A DNA stretch of 64,000 bases, taken from positions 132,631 to 196,630 of the forward strand of contig NZ_QJJK01000004.1 in assembly GCF_003201475.1 (NCBI RefSeq), given 5' to 3'. Position numbers and translations under genes: made by a program. Below are positions 8,925-16,423 of this stretch, piece by piece. The notes beneath the pieces were generated by a model. The model did not search any database and was not told the DNA's origin. It saw only the letters and a list, made by a program, of their open reading frames with translations. How positions within the stretch are numbered: the first letter of the stretch is position 1; every line of letters begins with the position of its first letter. This stretch comes from Chelatococcus asaccharovorans. GTDB lineage: Bacteria > Pseudomonadota > Alphaproteobacteria > Rhizobiales > Beijerinckiaceae.

Positions 8925-9758
8925 ATGCCACTTACAGACGTTGCCATCTGCCGAATCAAGCCATCCCAACAGCCGAAAAAGATCTCAGACGGTGAGGGGC
9001 TGCACCTATTTGTTGCAGCATCAGGCGCTAAGTTGTGGCGAATGTCCTATCGCTATATGGGCAAACAGAACCTGCTGAGTTTCGGAGCATATCCGACTGT
9101 GAGCTTGGCCGATGCGCGGCGGGCACGCGACGCGGCAAAGCAGGTTCTGGCAAAAGGCGATGATCCAGGTGGGCCGCCTTGACCGAGCCAAAAGCCTTGC
9201 GCGGCGCTCTTGCGGGCAATCGATGGCTTCGAGGGGCAGGCCACGACGACAGCCGCGTTGAAGCTCTTGGCGCTGCTCTTTCCTCGGCCCGGTGAGTTGA
9301 GAGCGGCCCATTGGTCCGCGTTCAATCTGGACGAGGGGCTGTGGACCGTTCTGGAAGCGCGGATGAAGATGCGCCGTCCCCATCGGGTACCGCTGCCCAA
9401 GCAGGCGGTCGCTATTCTCAAAGACGTGCAGCAACTCACGGGTCATGGCACTCTTGTCTTTCCCTCGATCCGCTCGGTCCTCTCTCCCATGTCGGAAAAC
9501 ACATTGAATGCGGCGCTACGCCGTTTGGGCTTCACCAAGGATGAGATGACCTCGCACGGGTTCCGCGCGAGTGCCAGTTCCATGCTCAACGAGAGCGGCT
9601 TCTGGCATCCGGACGCCATTGAGCGGCAGCCGGCCCATGTGGAGGAAAACAGCGTCCGGCGCGCCTATGCGCGCGGTGAGCATTGGGACGAGCGCGTTCG
9701 GATGATGGCTTGGTGGGCCGACCGTCTGGATGAGCTGCGCGCGGGTAACCTGAAGTGA
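8925..9758 (+). pseudogene. Tyrosine integrase (DUF4102/P4-type), internally deleted
   Basis: The first part (8925-9182) is the arm-type DNA-binding domain: SDGEGLHLFVAASGAKLW ... FGAYPTVSLADARRARD. It ends at an in-frame TGA (9180). The same frame continues with an intact catalytic domain (from LLRAIDGFEGQ), which keeps Arg in LLFPRPGELR, the HGFRASAS box, His in QPAHVEENSVR and the nucleophile Tyr in RRAYARGEH. The core-binding domain between them, about 140 residues by family comparison, is missing. The product is therefore broken. Together with the adjacent tRNA-Arg this marks the end of a former genomic island. The start codon lies 15 bp after repeat copy 1. Confidence 0.85.
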
Positions 9759-10130
9759 TCGTGCTCTGCTCCAGGTGCAACTGAACGTGACTCTGAAAGC
9801 CGCTTCTAAATGGCAGAGATGGGGCCGACAGCAGTCTGGCAGCTTTCGGCTGCAGCCGTGTTCATAGCTGCCATTCCGCAGCCGACCCCTTCCCGGTCGT
9901 TCAGGTCGGGTTTGTCCGCGGCCTGAAACCCGCCATTCGAGAGGCATCCGGATTTCTGCTCAAACGGGGCCGATTCCTGACAGTCCGCTTCATGGTAGTA
10001 TCCGGCGATAGCTGCCATCCAGCAGCTAACGCAAAAGGACATTACCTGCCTAGTTGCCGCGGCCTGATTGTCTCTAGTATCTTAGTTGGCATACTCGGTA
10101 GATTTAGTTTTTCTCCGCGGTCTCGAAAAG
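9759..10130. other. Non-coding remnant between integrase and repeat copy 2
   Basis: 372 bp with no supported gene. Short frames on both strands resemble nothing I recognise. I looked for a second copy of the tRNA 3' end (TTCGAATCCCTTCCGGGAC) that would mark attR and did not see one here. Confidence 0.5.
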
Positions 10131-10299
10131 CTAGTGGAGCGAATTTGACATTTGAGTCCCGTCTCACATCAAGCTCCAGATCAAATGTCAAATTCAAAAG
10201 CTCCACTAGAACCAATAACTTGCTAGTGGTTCTCTTGACTCCGACATTTGCTCCGAGGCCCGTATCAGGCGGATGCAAATGTCGGAGTCGAACCACTAG
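10131..10299 (+). repeat. 169-bp two-hairpin element, copy 2
   Basis: Same architecture and orientation as copy 1: hairpin 1 at 10131-10209, linker AACCAATAACTTG at 10210-10222, hairpin 2 at 10223-10299. Stem 2 reads GACTCCGACATTTGC/GCAAATGTCGGAGTC, where copy 1 has GGCTCC and AAGCC: one base pair is changed on both sides. The loop-loop match is weaker here (CCGTCTCA in loop 1). The last CTAG (10296-10299) provides the TAG stop codon of the enoyl-CoA hydratase gene on the minus strand. Confidence 0.93.
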
Positions 10300-11030
10300 C
10301 GACCAACAAAGACCGGCGCGCGTTTTTCGAGGAAGGCATTTTCCCCCTCCTTCTTGTCCGCGCTTTGCCAGATGGCTGCGATTTCGATCTGCGCAGCCAA
10401 CATCAGCTCCGAAGGGCTTTTCGGAAGCGTGCGTGACACGAAGCGCTTGATGGTGCGCAGAACCATCGGCGCCATCTGGGAAAGCTCCTGACCCATTTCC
10501 AGGGCGGTGTCGATATGCTTGCCCTTTTCGACGACCTGGTTGATCAGGCCCGCTTCCAGGGCGCGGTCGGCCGATATCGGCTTGCCCATCATCAGCAGTT
10601 CCATCGCGATCTTGTGTGGAATTCGTGCCGCCAACGCCGCTGCGACGCCGCCGGTGACACCGATCCGCGCTTCCGGATAGGAGAAGCGCGCGGTGCTGTC
10701 GGCCACGCAGAGGTCGCTCATGACCATCGTCATCAGGGCACCGCCGATGCACCAGCCGTGAACCGCGCAGATGATCGGCTTCTCGGATTCGAAGCCGACC
10801 GTCGGCATGATCCGCCATATCTCCGGCGGATCTGAGATGTCGGCGCCGGCGGAGAACGCCTTCTCCCCTGCCCCGGCCAGCACGGCGACCCGCATGTCGG
10901 ACGCCTCGAAATCCTTGAACGCCGCCTGGAGATCAAGCGCCGCTTGCCGATCGACGGCATTGGACCGCTCGGGACGATTGATGGTGATGAGCCTGACCTT
11001 GCCGTGGTCGGTGATTTCGATCTTGGACAT
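10296..11030 (-). CDS. Enoyl-CoA hydratase/isomerase family protein
   Basis: A 244-residue crotonase-fold protein. RPERSNAVDRQAALDL, AFSAGADISD (the oxyanion loop around residues 58-67) and VHGWCIGGALM (90-100) are family signatures. Glu120 in YPEARIGVTGG fits the second catalytic glutamate of hydratases, but the first (in the GGxxE position) is replaced, so hydratase activity is not certain. ATG 11030 begins MSKIEITDHG. It is the last gene of the iclR-BKACE-crotonase unit. Its stop codon lies inside the terminal CTAG of repeat copy 2. Confidence 0.85.
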   Translation of the reverse strand: MSKIEITDHGKVRLITINRPERSNAVDRQAALDLQAAFKDFEASDMRVAVLAGAGEKAFSAGADISDPPEIWRIMPTVGFESEKPIICAVHGWCIGGALMTMVMSDLCVADSTARFSYPEARIGVTGGVAAALAARIPHKIAMELLMMGKPISADRALEAGLINQVVEKGKHIDTALEMGQELSQMAPMVLRTIKRFVSRTLPKSPSELMLAAQIEIAAIWQSADKKEGENAFLEKRAPVFVGR

Positions 11031-11079
11031 GTTCTCGATCCTTGGGATTTGCGATGCTGCGCCGCAAGTCGTGCTTAAG

Positions 11080-11958
11080 TCAGCCGATCTGCAGGATGCG
11101 GCGGGCCTCGTCGGGCGTGGCGGGCAACAGGTCGAGGCTCTCCAGGATCGCCACGGCGCGACGCACCAGCGGCGCATTGCCAACGGAAAGCTCGCCCTTG
11201 CGAAGGTAGAGATTGTCCTCGAGGCCCACGCGGACATGCCCGCCCAGCAGCGCCGTCTGCGCAACCATCGGAAACTGGTTGCGGCCGATTGCGAAGGCCG
11301 ACCAGGTGCTGCCCACCGGCAGCATCGACTTCATCTGCAAAAGGGCCTCGACGGTCGCCGGCGCGCCCCACGGAATGCCCATGCAGAGCTGGAACAGCGG
11401 ATTGGCCGGCAGTTCGCCGCGGCTCACCATGTCCGCGGCCTGCCAGACATGGCCGAGGTCGAACGCCTCGATCTCCGGCTTTACGCCGGCCTGGCGGATC
11501 GCGGCAGCCATCGGACGCAGATGCGAGCCCAGATTGACGATGGCCGCCTCGCCGAAATTCATCGTCGCGACGTCGAGGCTGCAGATGTCGGGCTTCAGCT
11601 CGACGATATGCTGGGTGCGGAACTCCGGCGTGCGGGGGATCGATCCGTCCTGGCTCTTGGTCGGGTCGTCCACGCGCGGGAAGCTTCGCGCGCCCGGGCC
11701 GGTGGTCAGATTGATCAGCATATCGACCTTGCTGGCACGGATGCGTTCGACGACCTCGCGGTAGAGGCCAAGCTCCATTGCCGGCTCGCCGGTCTTGGGA
11801 TCGCGGACGTGGATGTGCACCACCGCCGCGCCGGCCTCGGCCGCCTGGATCGCATCCGCCGCGATCTGCTCCGGCGTGATCGGCACGTGCTTGTGTCCGC
11901 TCTCGTTCAGGCGCGCGCCACCAGTCAGCGCGCAGGTAATGATTACGCTGCGTGTCAT
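11080..11958 (-). CDS. BKACE family 3-keto acid cleavage enzyme (DUF849)
   Basis: A 292-residue TIM-barrel, Zn-dependent enzyme of the beta-keto acid cleavage family. The prototype, 3-keto-5-aminohexanoate cleavage enzyme (Kce), condenses a beta-keto acid with acetyl-CoA to give acetoacetate and a new acyl-CoA. The metal-binding HIHVRD is at residues 48-53, after VIITCALTGG, and the C-terminal GLEDNLYLRKGEL is also diagnostic. The substrate of this member is unknown; BKACE subfamilies differ widely. It sits between an IclR regulator and a crotonase, consistent with a CoA-linked catabolic pathway that yields a 3-keto acid. Confidence 0.9.
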   Translation of the reverse strand: MTRSVIITCALTGGARLNESGHKHVPITPEQIAADAIQAAEAGAAVVHIHVRDPKTGEPAMELGLYREVVERIRASKVDMLINLTTGPGARSFPRVDDPTKSQDGSIPRTPEFRTQHIVELKPDICSLDVATMNFGEAAIVNLGSHLRPMAAAIRQAGVKPEIEAFDLGHVWQAADMVSRGELPANPLFQLCMGIPWGAPATVEALLQMKSMLPVGSTWSAFAIGRNQFPMVAQTALLGGHVRVGLEDNLYLRKGELSVGNAPLVRRAVAILESLDLLPATPDEARRILQIG

Positions 11959-11992
11959 CTCGTATCCATTGATTGTGGAGGGTGCTGATGCC

Positions 11993-12871
11993 TCAGTTGC
12001 GGTTTTGACTCGTGGGCATTCGGGTCATGTTACCGTAGTTCTCCGCGATTTCCGCCTCGATGGCGCGCGCGGTGACCTGCAACGGCTCGGCCAGCCGCTG
12101 CGCAACTTCGCTTTCCGGCACGGCGCTGCGAAAATATCCGAGCGCCAGGCAGCCGAGGACGAGACCGTCATTGCGGATCGCGACGGAGATCGTCTCCGTG
12201 CTGGAGTGTTCGCGCGATCTCACCTTTCGCGCATATCCCTGGTTGCGTATGTCATCGATCACACGCCCGATCTGCCGCTTGCTTTCGGCGCGCTTCGACG
12301 GGGTGATGCGCGCGAGCTGGGCGTCGATCAGCGCCTCACGCTCGTAGTCGGGGCAGAATGCGAGATAGGCACGGCCCATCGCGCTGGTGAACAGATCCAG
12401 CCGCATGCGCAGATGGGTCATCGGCATCGCCCACGGGCTGTAGCGTGCCGTGGTGAACTGCAAGCGCATGAACTGGCCCTCGAGCATGCCGACCCCGACG
12501 CCCCACTTGATCCGCTGGGTCAGTTCCAATGCGTAGGGATGGGCAGCCTCGATGACCATGGGCGCGCCGAAGTATCCGTCGCTCAAATTCTGTACGTTCG
12601 CCGTAATGCGGTAGCCGCCGAACGCTTTGTCGCGGGTCACGTAGCCGGCCGTGATAAGGGTCTCGAGCATGCGCACCACCGTCGGCTTCGCGATACCCGT
12701 GATCTTGTGCAACTCGGTGACCGTGGCGACACGCAGCATGTTGAGATGCTTAAGCACCTCCAGCGCCCGCAGAACGGATTCGACCGGCGCGTAGGAATGT
12801 GCCCCGTCGGCGACGAGGGTGGCACCGCTCGACGGCGTCGGACAATCCTTTACGGGAAATATAGCGTTCAT
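11993..12871 (-). CDS. IclR family transcriptional regulator
   Basis: A 292-residue regulator. An N-terminal winged helix (about residues 28-90; ATVTELHKITGIAKPTVVRMLETL) is followed by an IclR effector domain (ARYSPWAMPMTHLRMRLDLF ... GLVLGCLALGYFR). The family typically represses or activates adjacent catabolic operons in response to a small carboxylic or aromatic acid. It is 34 bp upstream of the BKACE gene on the same strand and probably controls it. A 17-bp perfect palindrome about 210 bp upstream of its start is a candidate operator. Residues 1-25 are poorly conserved, so a later start is possible. Confidence 0.9.
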   Translation of the reverse strand: MNAIFPVKDCPTPSSGATLVADGAHSYAPVESVLRALEVLKHLNMLRVATVTELHKITGIAKPTVVRMLETLITAGYVTRDKAFGGYRITANVQNLSDGYFGAPMVIEAAHPYALELTQRIKWGVGVGMLEGQFMRLQFTTARYSPWAMPMTHLRMRLDLFTSAMGRAYLAFCPDYEREALIDAQLARITPSKRAESKRQIGRVIDDIRNQGYARKVRSREHSSTETISVAIRNDGLVLGCLALGYFRSAVPESEVAQRLAEPLQVTARAIEAEIAENYGNMTRMPTSQNRN

Positions 12872-13079
12872 TGCCGTCTTCTCCCTCCGTCGCGCCGCAG
12901 CTTCTTCTTACCGGGTCCGCATTGTGGAAACGCGGCACGGACGTCAGCGACCGCCTGCTCCAGCTTCGCCCGGTGTCCTCTGTCGGACGGAGCGTCTTCT
13001 GTCGGGCGGCACACCTCCATCCCGGAGCTGCGGCGACCCTATATCTCCGCATCTCAGCGATAAACCTTTAAGCCCGCTG

Positions 13080-13096
13080 ATTTCAACTGTTGAAAT
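13080..13096. promoter_or_regulatory. 17-bp palindrome, candidate IclR operator
   Basis: ATTTCAACTGTTGAAAT is a perfect inverted repeat (8-bp arms, one central base). The TTTCA...TGAAA form resembles operators of IclR-family members such as KdgR and IclR. It lies upstream of the iclR-type gene and overlaps the stop codon of the sulfurtransferase gene at 13083-13085, so it could act on the former. Confidence 0.4.
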
Positions 13097-13988
13097 GCCC
13101 CCTCTCAAAGCCTGAGCTGCCCGTCTCAACAAGCAGCTCGGGAAATCCTTCCCTTCCCCAGTCCGCCCAGGATCCATCATAGACCGCCACCTCGGCAATG
13201 CCGGCCAGTTCGGCCGCAAGCGCGACGATGCACGCCGTCACACCCGATCCGCAGGTGGCGATAACCGGTCGGGCGAGATCGACGCCCGCGGCACCAAATT
13301 CAGCGCGTAGGTCTTCGACCGGCCGGTAGCGTCCGTCGGCGAGAAGCCGTCCGAAAGGCAGGTTCCTCGCGCCCGGCATGTGGCCGGGGCGCAGGCCGGG
13401 GCGCGGTTCGGGATCGCGCCCTTCAAAACGGCCGGCCGAACGGGCATCCACGATCTGCGGGTTGGCGGCCCTCACCGCTGCAAGGACATCGTCGGCGCCG
13501 GCGATCCGGGAACGGTCCGGCTGTGCGGTGAAGTTGCCGCGAAACAGGGGCAGATCGGCTCCCGATTCCAAGGGGTACCCGGCGCCGACCCATGCATCAA
13601 GCCCTCCGTCGAGCACGGCTACGTCGGCGTGCCCCATCGCCTTGAACATCCACCACGCCCGCGGCGCGGCGAATATGCCGGCCGTGTCGTAGATCACGAC
13701 GCGACTGTCGTCATTGATGCCGCAGCGGCGAACATGCGACTGAAACTCCGCGCGCGGCGGCATCATGTGCGGCAGATCGCTGCTGCGATCGGTAACGACC
13801 TCGTCGAAATCGAAACGGCGCGCCCCGGGAATGCGCGAGGCATGGAAGTCATCCTGTGTCGAGCGCTTCTCCGAGGGCAAGTACCAGCTAGCGTCGAGGA
13901 TGACGTCCCGGGCCGAGCGGCTCGCATGCAGCGCGGCCGCGTCGATGAGAGGCCAGGTCTTGTCGGTCGATGACATGCCGGAATCCAT
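13083..13988 (-). CDS. 3-mercaptopyruvate-type sulfurtransferase (two rhodanese domains)
   Basis: A 301-residue protein with tandem rhodanese domains: the first about residues 14-140, inactive, and the second about 165-290 with the active-site loop CGSGVTA (Cys246). CGSGVTA is the loop typical of 3-mercaptopyruvate sulfurtransferase (SseA), which moves sulfur from mercaptopyruvate to a thiophilic acceptor; thiosulfate rhodaneses usually have CRxGx[R/T]. The start is 4 bp after the upstream crotonase stop; MSSTDK 12 bp further in is an alternative start. Its place as the last gene of a transporter-oxidoreductase-dehydrogenase operon suggests the operon's substrate carries sulfur. Confidence 0.88.
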   Translation of the reverse strand: MDSGMSSTDKTWPLIDAAALHASRSARDVILDASWYLPSEKRSTQDDFHASRIPGARRFDFDEVVTDRSSDLPHMMPPRAEFQSHVRRCGINDDSRVVIYDTAGIFAAPRAWWMFKAMGHADVAVLDGGLDAWVGAGYPLESGADLPLFRGNFTAQPDRSRIAGADDVLAAVRAANPQIVDARSAGRFEGRDPEPRPGLRPGHMPGARNLPFGRLLADGRYRPVEDLRAEFGAAGVDLARPVIATCGSGVTACIVALAAELAGIAEVAVYDGSWADWGREGFPELLVETGSSGFERGHFNS

Positions 13989-13992
13989 GATG

Positions 13993-14814
13993 TCAGAGGC
14001 CCGTGAAGGCGGGCGAGCGCTTCTCGAGGAAATGCCGGACGCCTTCCTGGAAATCCTCGCTTCGTAGGCTCGCGATCATTTCGCGGTTCGCCTGCGTCAC
14101 GACATCCTGAAGGTTCTGGAAGCGTGCATCCCAGAGCTGGCGCTTCATGACCCTGACCGAGCGGGGCGACGCCAGCGAAGCCAGTTCGCGCGCATAGTCG
14201 AGGGTTCGGGCCATCAACTCGTCCGGCGGATAGAGCCTGTCGACCAGACCCGCCGCCTTCGCCTCGCCAGCATCGAACCGCCGCGCCGAAAACAGAAGGT
14301 CGGCCGTCACGCCCGGCCCTGCGGTTTGCAGCATGAGCCACGCGATGCCGTGTTCGGCAATCAGCCCGCGTCGCGAGAAGGCGGTGGAGAACACTGCCTT
14401 TTCCGAAGCGAACCGCATGTCCGATGCCAGCGCGAACACGATACCGAGCCCAGCGGCAGCTCCGTTGATGGCGGAAATCACCGGATTCGCCAAAGCCGGG
14501 AAATAGATGTAGCGGCTTTGGAAATCCGCCCGGATCGCCGTATCGAAGGGGCGCATCTTGGCCGGTTCGTAGATGTCCTCCGGCGCGAGGCCCTCGAGCT
14601 CGGCCATGTCCATGCCGGCGCAGAACGCCCGTCCCTCGCCAGTCAGGACGATCACGCGCACCTGCGGCTGTGCGTCGGCCTGCCTCATGGCTGCGTAGAG
14701 CTCGCGCTCCATGACGGCGGTAACGCCGTTCATCCTGTCCGGGCGATCCAGTGAGATCGTTGCAACGCCAGCCTCGACCTGCAGCTTTACCTGTGTGAAT
14801 TCCATCGCGCTCAT
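13993..14814 (-). CDS. Enoyl-CoA hydratase/isomerase family protein
   Basis: A 273-residue crotonase-fold protein with ISLDRPDRMNGVT, RAFCAGMDMAELEG (oxyanion loop), INGAAAGLGIVFALASD and the FSRRGLIAEHG segment. The two classical hydratase glutamates are not both present, so it may be a hydratase, isomerase or hydrolase of an unusual acyl-CoA. It overlaps the upstream aldehyde dehydrogenase stop by 4 bp (ATGA), a sign of translational coupling, and is followed 4 bp later by the sulfurtransferase. Confidence 0.85.
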   Translation of the reverse strand: MSAMEFTQVKLQVEAGVATISLDRPDRMNGVTAVMERELYAAMRQADAQPQVRVIVLTGEGRAFCAGMDMAELEGLAPEDIYEPAKMRPFDTAIRADFQSRYIYFPALANPVISAINGAAAGLGIVFALASDMRFASEKAVFSTAFSRRGLIAEHGIAWLMLQTAGPGVTADLLFSARRFDAGEAKAAGLVDRLYPPDELMARTLDYARELASLASPRSVRVMKRQLWDARFQNLQDVVTQANREMIASLRSEDFQEGVRHFLEKRSPAFTGL

Positions 14815-16244
14815 CCCTTGCGCTGCGGCTGCTGCAGCGACCGATATTCGAGAAAATCATCAAGGCCGAAACGGCCGTTCTCGCGGCCCACTCCGGACAT
14901 TCCGAAGCCACCAAAAGGCGCGTCGAGGTTGAAAGGACCGCCATTGATGTCGACCTGGCCGGCGCGTATCCGCCGCGCCACGGAGAGCGATAACGCGTCG
15001 TCGGGGCCCCATACTGCGCCGGCAAGGCCGTAGGGCGTCCCGTTGGCGATCGCGACGGCTTCGTCGATGTCCCGATAGGGGATGACGCAGAGCACGGGCC
15101 CGAAGATTTCTTCCTGCGCGATGGCCGAAGCGGGGTCAACGTCGGCGAAAACGGTCGGCGAGACGAAATAGCCGGCCTCGTTTCCGCCTGGCTGCTCGGC
15201 GCCACCGCAGACGAGCCGCGCACCCGATTCGATCCCCTTGCTGATGTAGCGGCGCACCCGCTCCTGCTGATCCTTCGATACCAGGGGACCCATGCGGCTG
15301 TTCGGGTCCAGAGGATCGCCGACCGTTATTCGCTGCACGGCCTCCGAGATCAGCGCCAAGACCTCTTCCTGCTGCGCGGCGGGAACGACGAACCGGGTCA
15401 GCGCGGAACAGGTCTGGCCGGAATTCAGGAAACAGCTCCCCACCGTGGACCTCACGGCGGCGGCCATATCAGCTCCGGGCAACAGAACGGAGGCCGACTT
15501 TCCACCGAGTTCGAGCGTGACCCTCTTCACGGCCGACAGCGCCTGCGCACCGATCTGGCGCCCGACCGCGGTGGAGCCGGTGAACGAGATCACATCCGCT
15601 TCGGGCGATGCGACAAGGGCTGCGCCGACATCGGCACCGGCGCCGATCACCATGTTGAACACACCGGCCGGCAACTGCGCCGCCTCGATCGCCTCGGCCA
15701 GGAGGATTGCGGCGGATGGAGCCATTTCCGAAGGCTTCAGGACGACCGTGCATCCGGCGAGCAACGCGGGCGCGACCTTGCCGGTGATCTGATGCAGCGG
15801 GTAGTTCCACGGTGTGATGCAAATCGCGACGCCTGCCGCGACCCGTTCGACGAGCGAGTTGCCGATCGTCTCGGTCCACTGATAGTCCGCCGCCGCCTTT
15901 GCGAGCCGCCGCCATGCCAGTATCGGCGCGGCGACCTGGATCCGCTCGGACAGTTTCAGCGGCATGCCGACCTCACGGCTGACGGCGGCCGCGATTTCCG
16001 CTTGCCGCGCCTCGAGCTCATCGGCGATCCGGCCGAGGTAGCCGGCGCGGACCGCAGGATCGAGGTCCGACCAGCCGGCGAAGGCGGCGCGCCCTGCCAT
16101 GCACGCACGATCGGCTTCGGGAACGCCGGCAAGTGGCACTTCCAGCCACGGCACGCCGGTCGCGGAGTTGGTCACGGTAAACGAGGTCGGCTTATCGGGC
16201 GCCACCCATTGTCCGTTGATGAAGCAGGAACGTGCGATCTGCAT
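14811..16244 (-). CDS. NAD(P)-dependent aldehyde dehydrogenase
   Basis: A 477-residue aldehyde dehydrogenase that oxidises an aldehyde to the acid with NAD(P)+. The catalytic residues are visible: Asn147 in ITPWNYPL, Glu245 in LELGGKS and nucleophile Cys279 in NSGQTCSA; the cofactor loop FTGSTAVGRQ is at 221-230. The C-terminal PFGGFGMSGVGRENG is typical. Substrate specificity cannot be read from sequence. It lies between the molybdopterin oxidoreductase and a crotonase on the same strand. Confidence 0.93.
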   Translation of the reverse strand: MQIARSCFINGQWVAPDKPTSFTVTNSATGVPWLEVPLAGVPEADRACMAGRAAFAGWSDLDPAVRAGYLGRIADELEARQAEIAAAVSREVGMPLKLSERIQVAAPILAWRRLAKAAADYQWTETIGNSLVERVAAGVAICITPWNYPLHQITGKVAPALLAGCTVVLKPSEMAPSAAILLAEAIEAAQLPAGVFNMVIGAGADVGAALVASPEADVISFTGSTAVGRQIGAQALSAVKRVTLELGGKSASVLLPGADMAAAVRSTVGSCFLNSGQTCSALTRFVVPAAQQEEVLALISEAVQRITVGDPLDPNSRMGPLVSKDQQERVRRYISKGIESGARLVCGGAEQPGGNEAGYFVSPTVFADVDPASAIAQEEIFGPVLCVIPYRDIDEAVAIANGTPYGLAGAVWGPDDALSLSVARRIRAGQVDINGGPFNLDAPFGGFGMSGVGRENGRFGLDDFLEYRSLQQPQRKG

Positions 16245-16423
16245 GGCAAGCCTTCGGCATTGAGTGTCACGGGCTAGAGGACCGCGACCTTCGTGTCCTG
16301 GAAGGCGAAGCCGGCCGTCTGAGCGTCCAAACTATCGTGAGGCAGCATCGAGCGGCCATGCTCTATGTGCCGGGGTTTCACGACCTGAAACCCGCAGCAG
16401 GCCAGCCGGCTCGTGCCTCCGTG

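Noticed and set aside
8680-8931. Minus-strand open frame reading VRLRHLHPPDTSLGANVG ..., with similar frames at 10042-10818 and inside 22152-23280
   Set aside because: These frames are translations of the 169-bp repeat. The apparent protein conservation between copies is DNA repeat conservation, and the frames run into unrelated sequence outside the element.
9806-10042. Minus-strand 78-codon frame in the integration scar
   Set aside because: No recognisable domain, poor start context, and it lies in an obviously degenerate region.
10771-11988. 405-codon plus-strand open frame antisense to the crotonase and BKACE genes
   Set aside because: The composition is that of a shadow frame, and both opposite-strand genes have clear family motifs.
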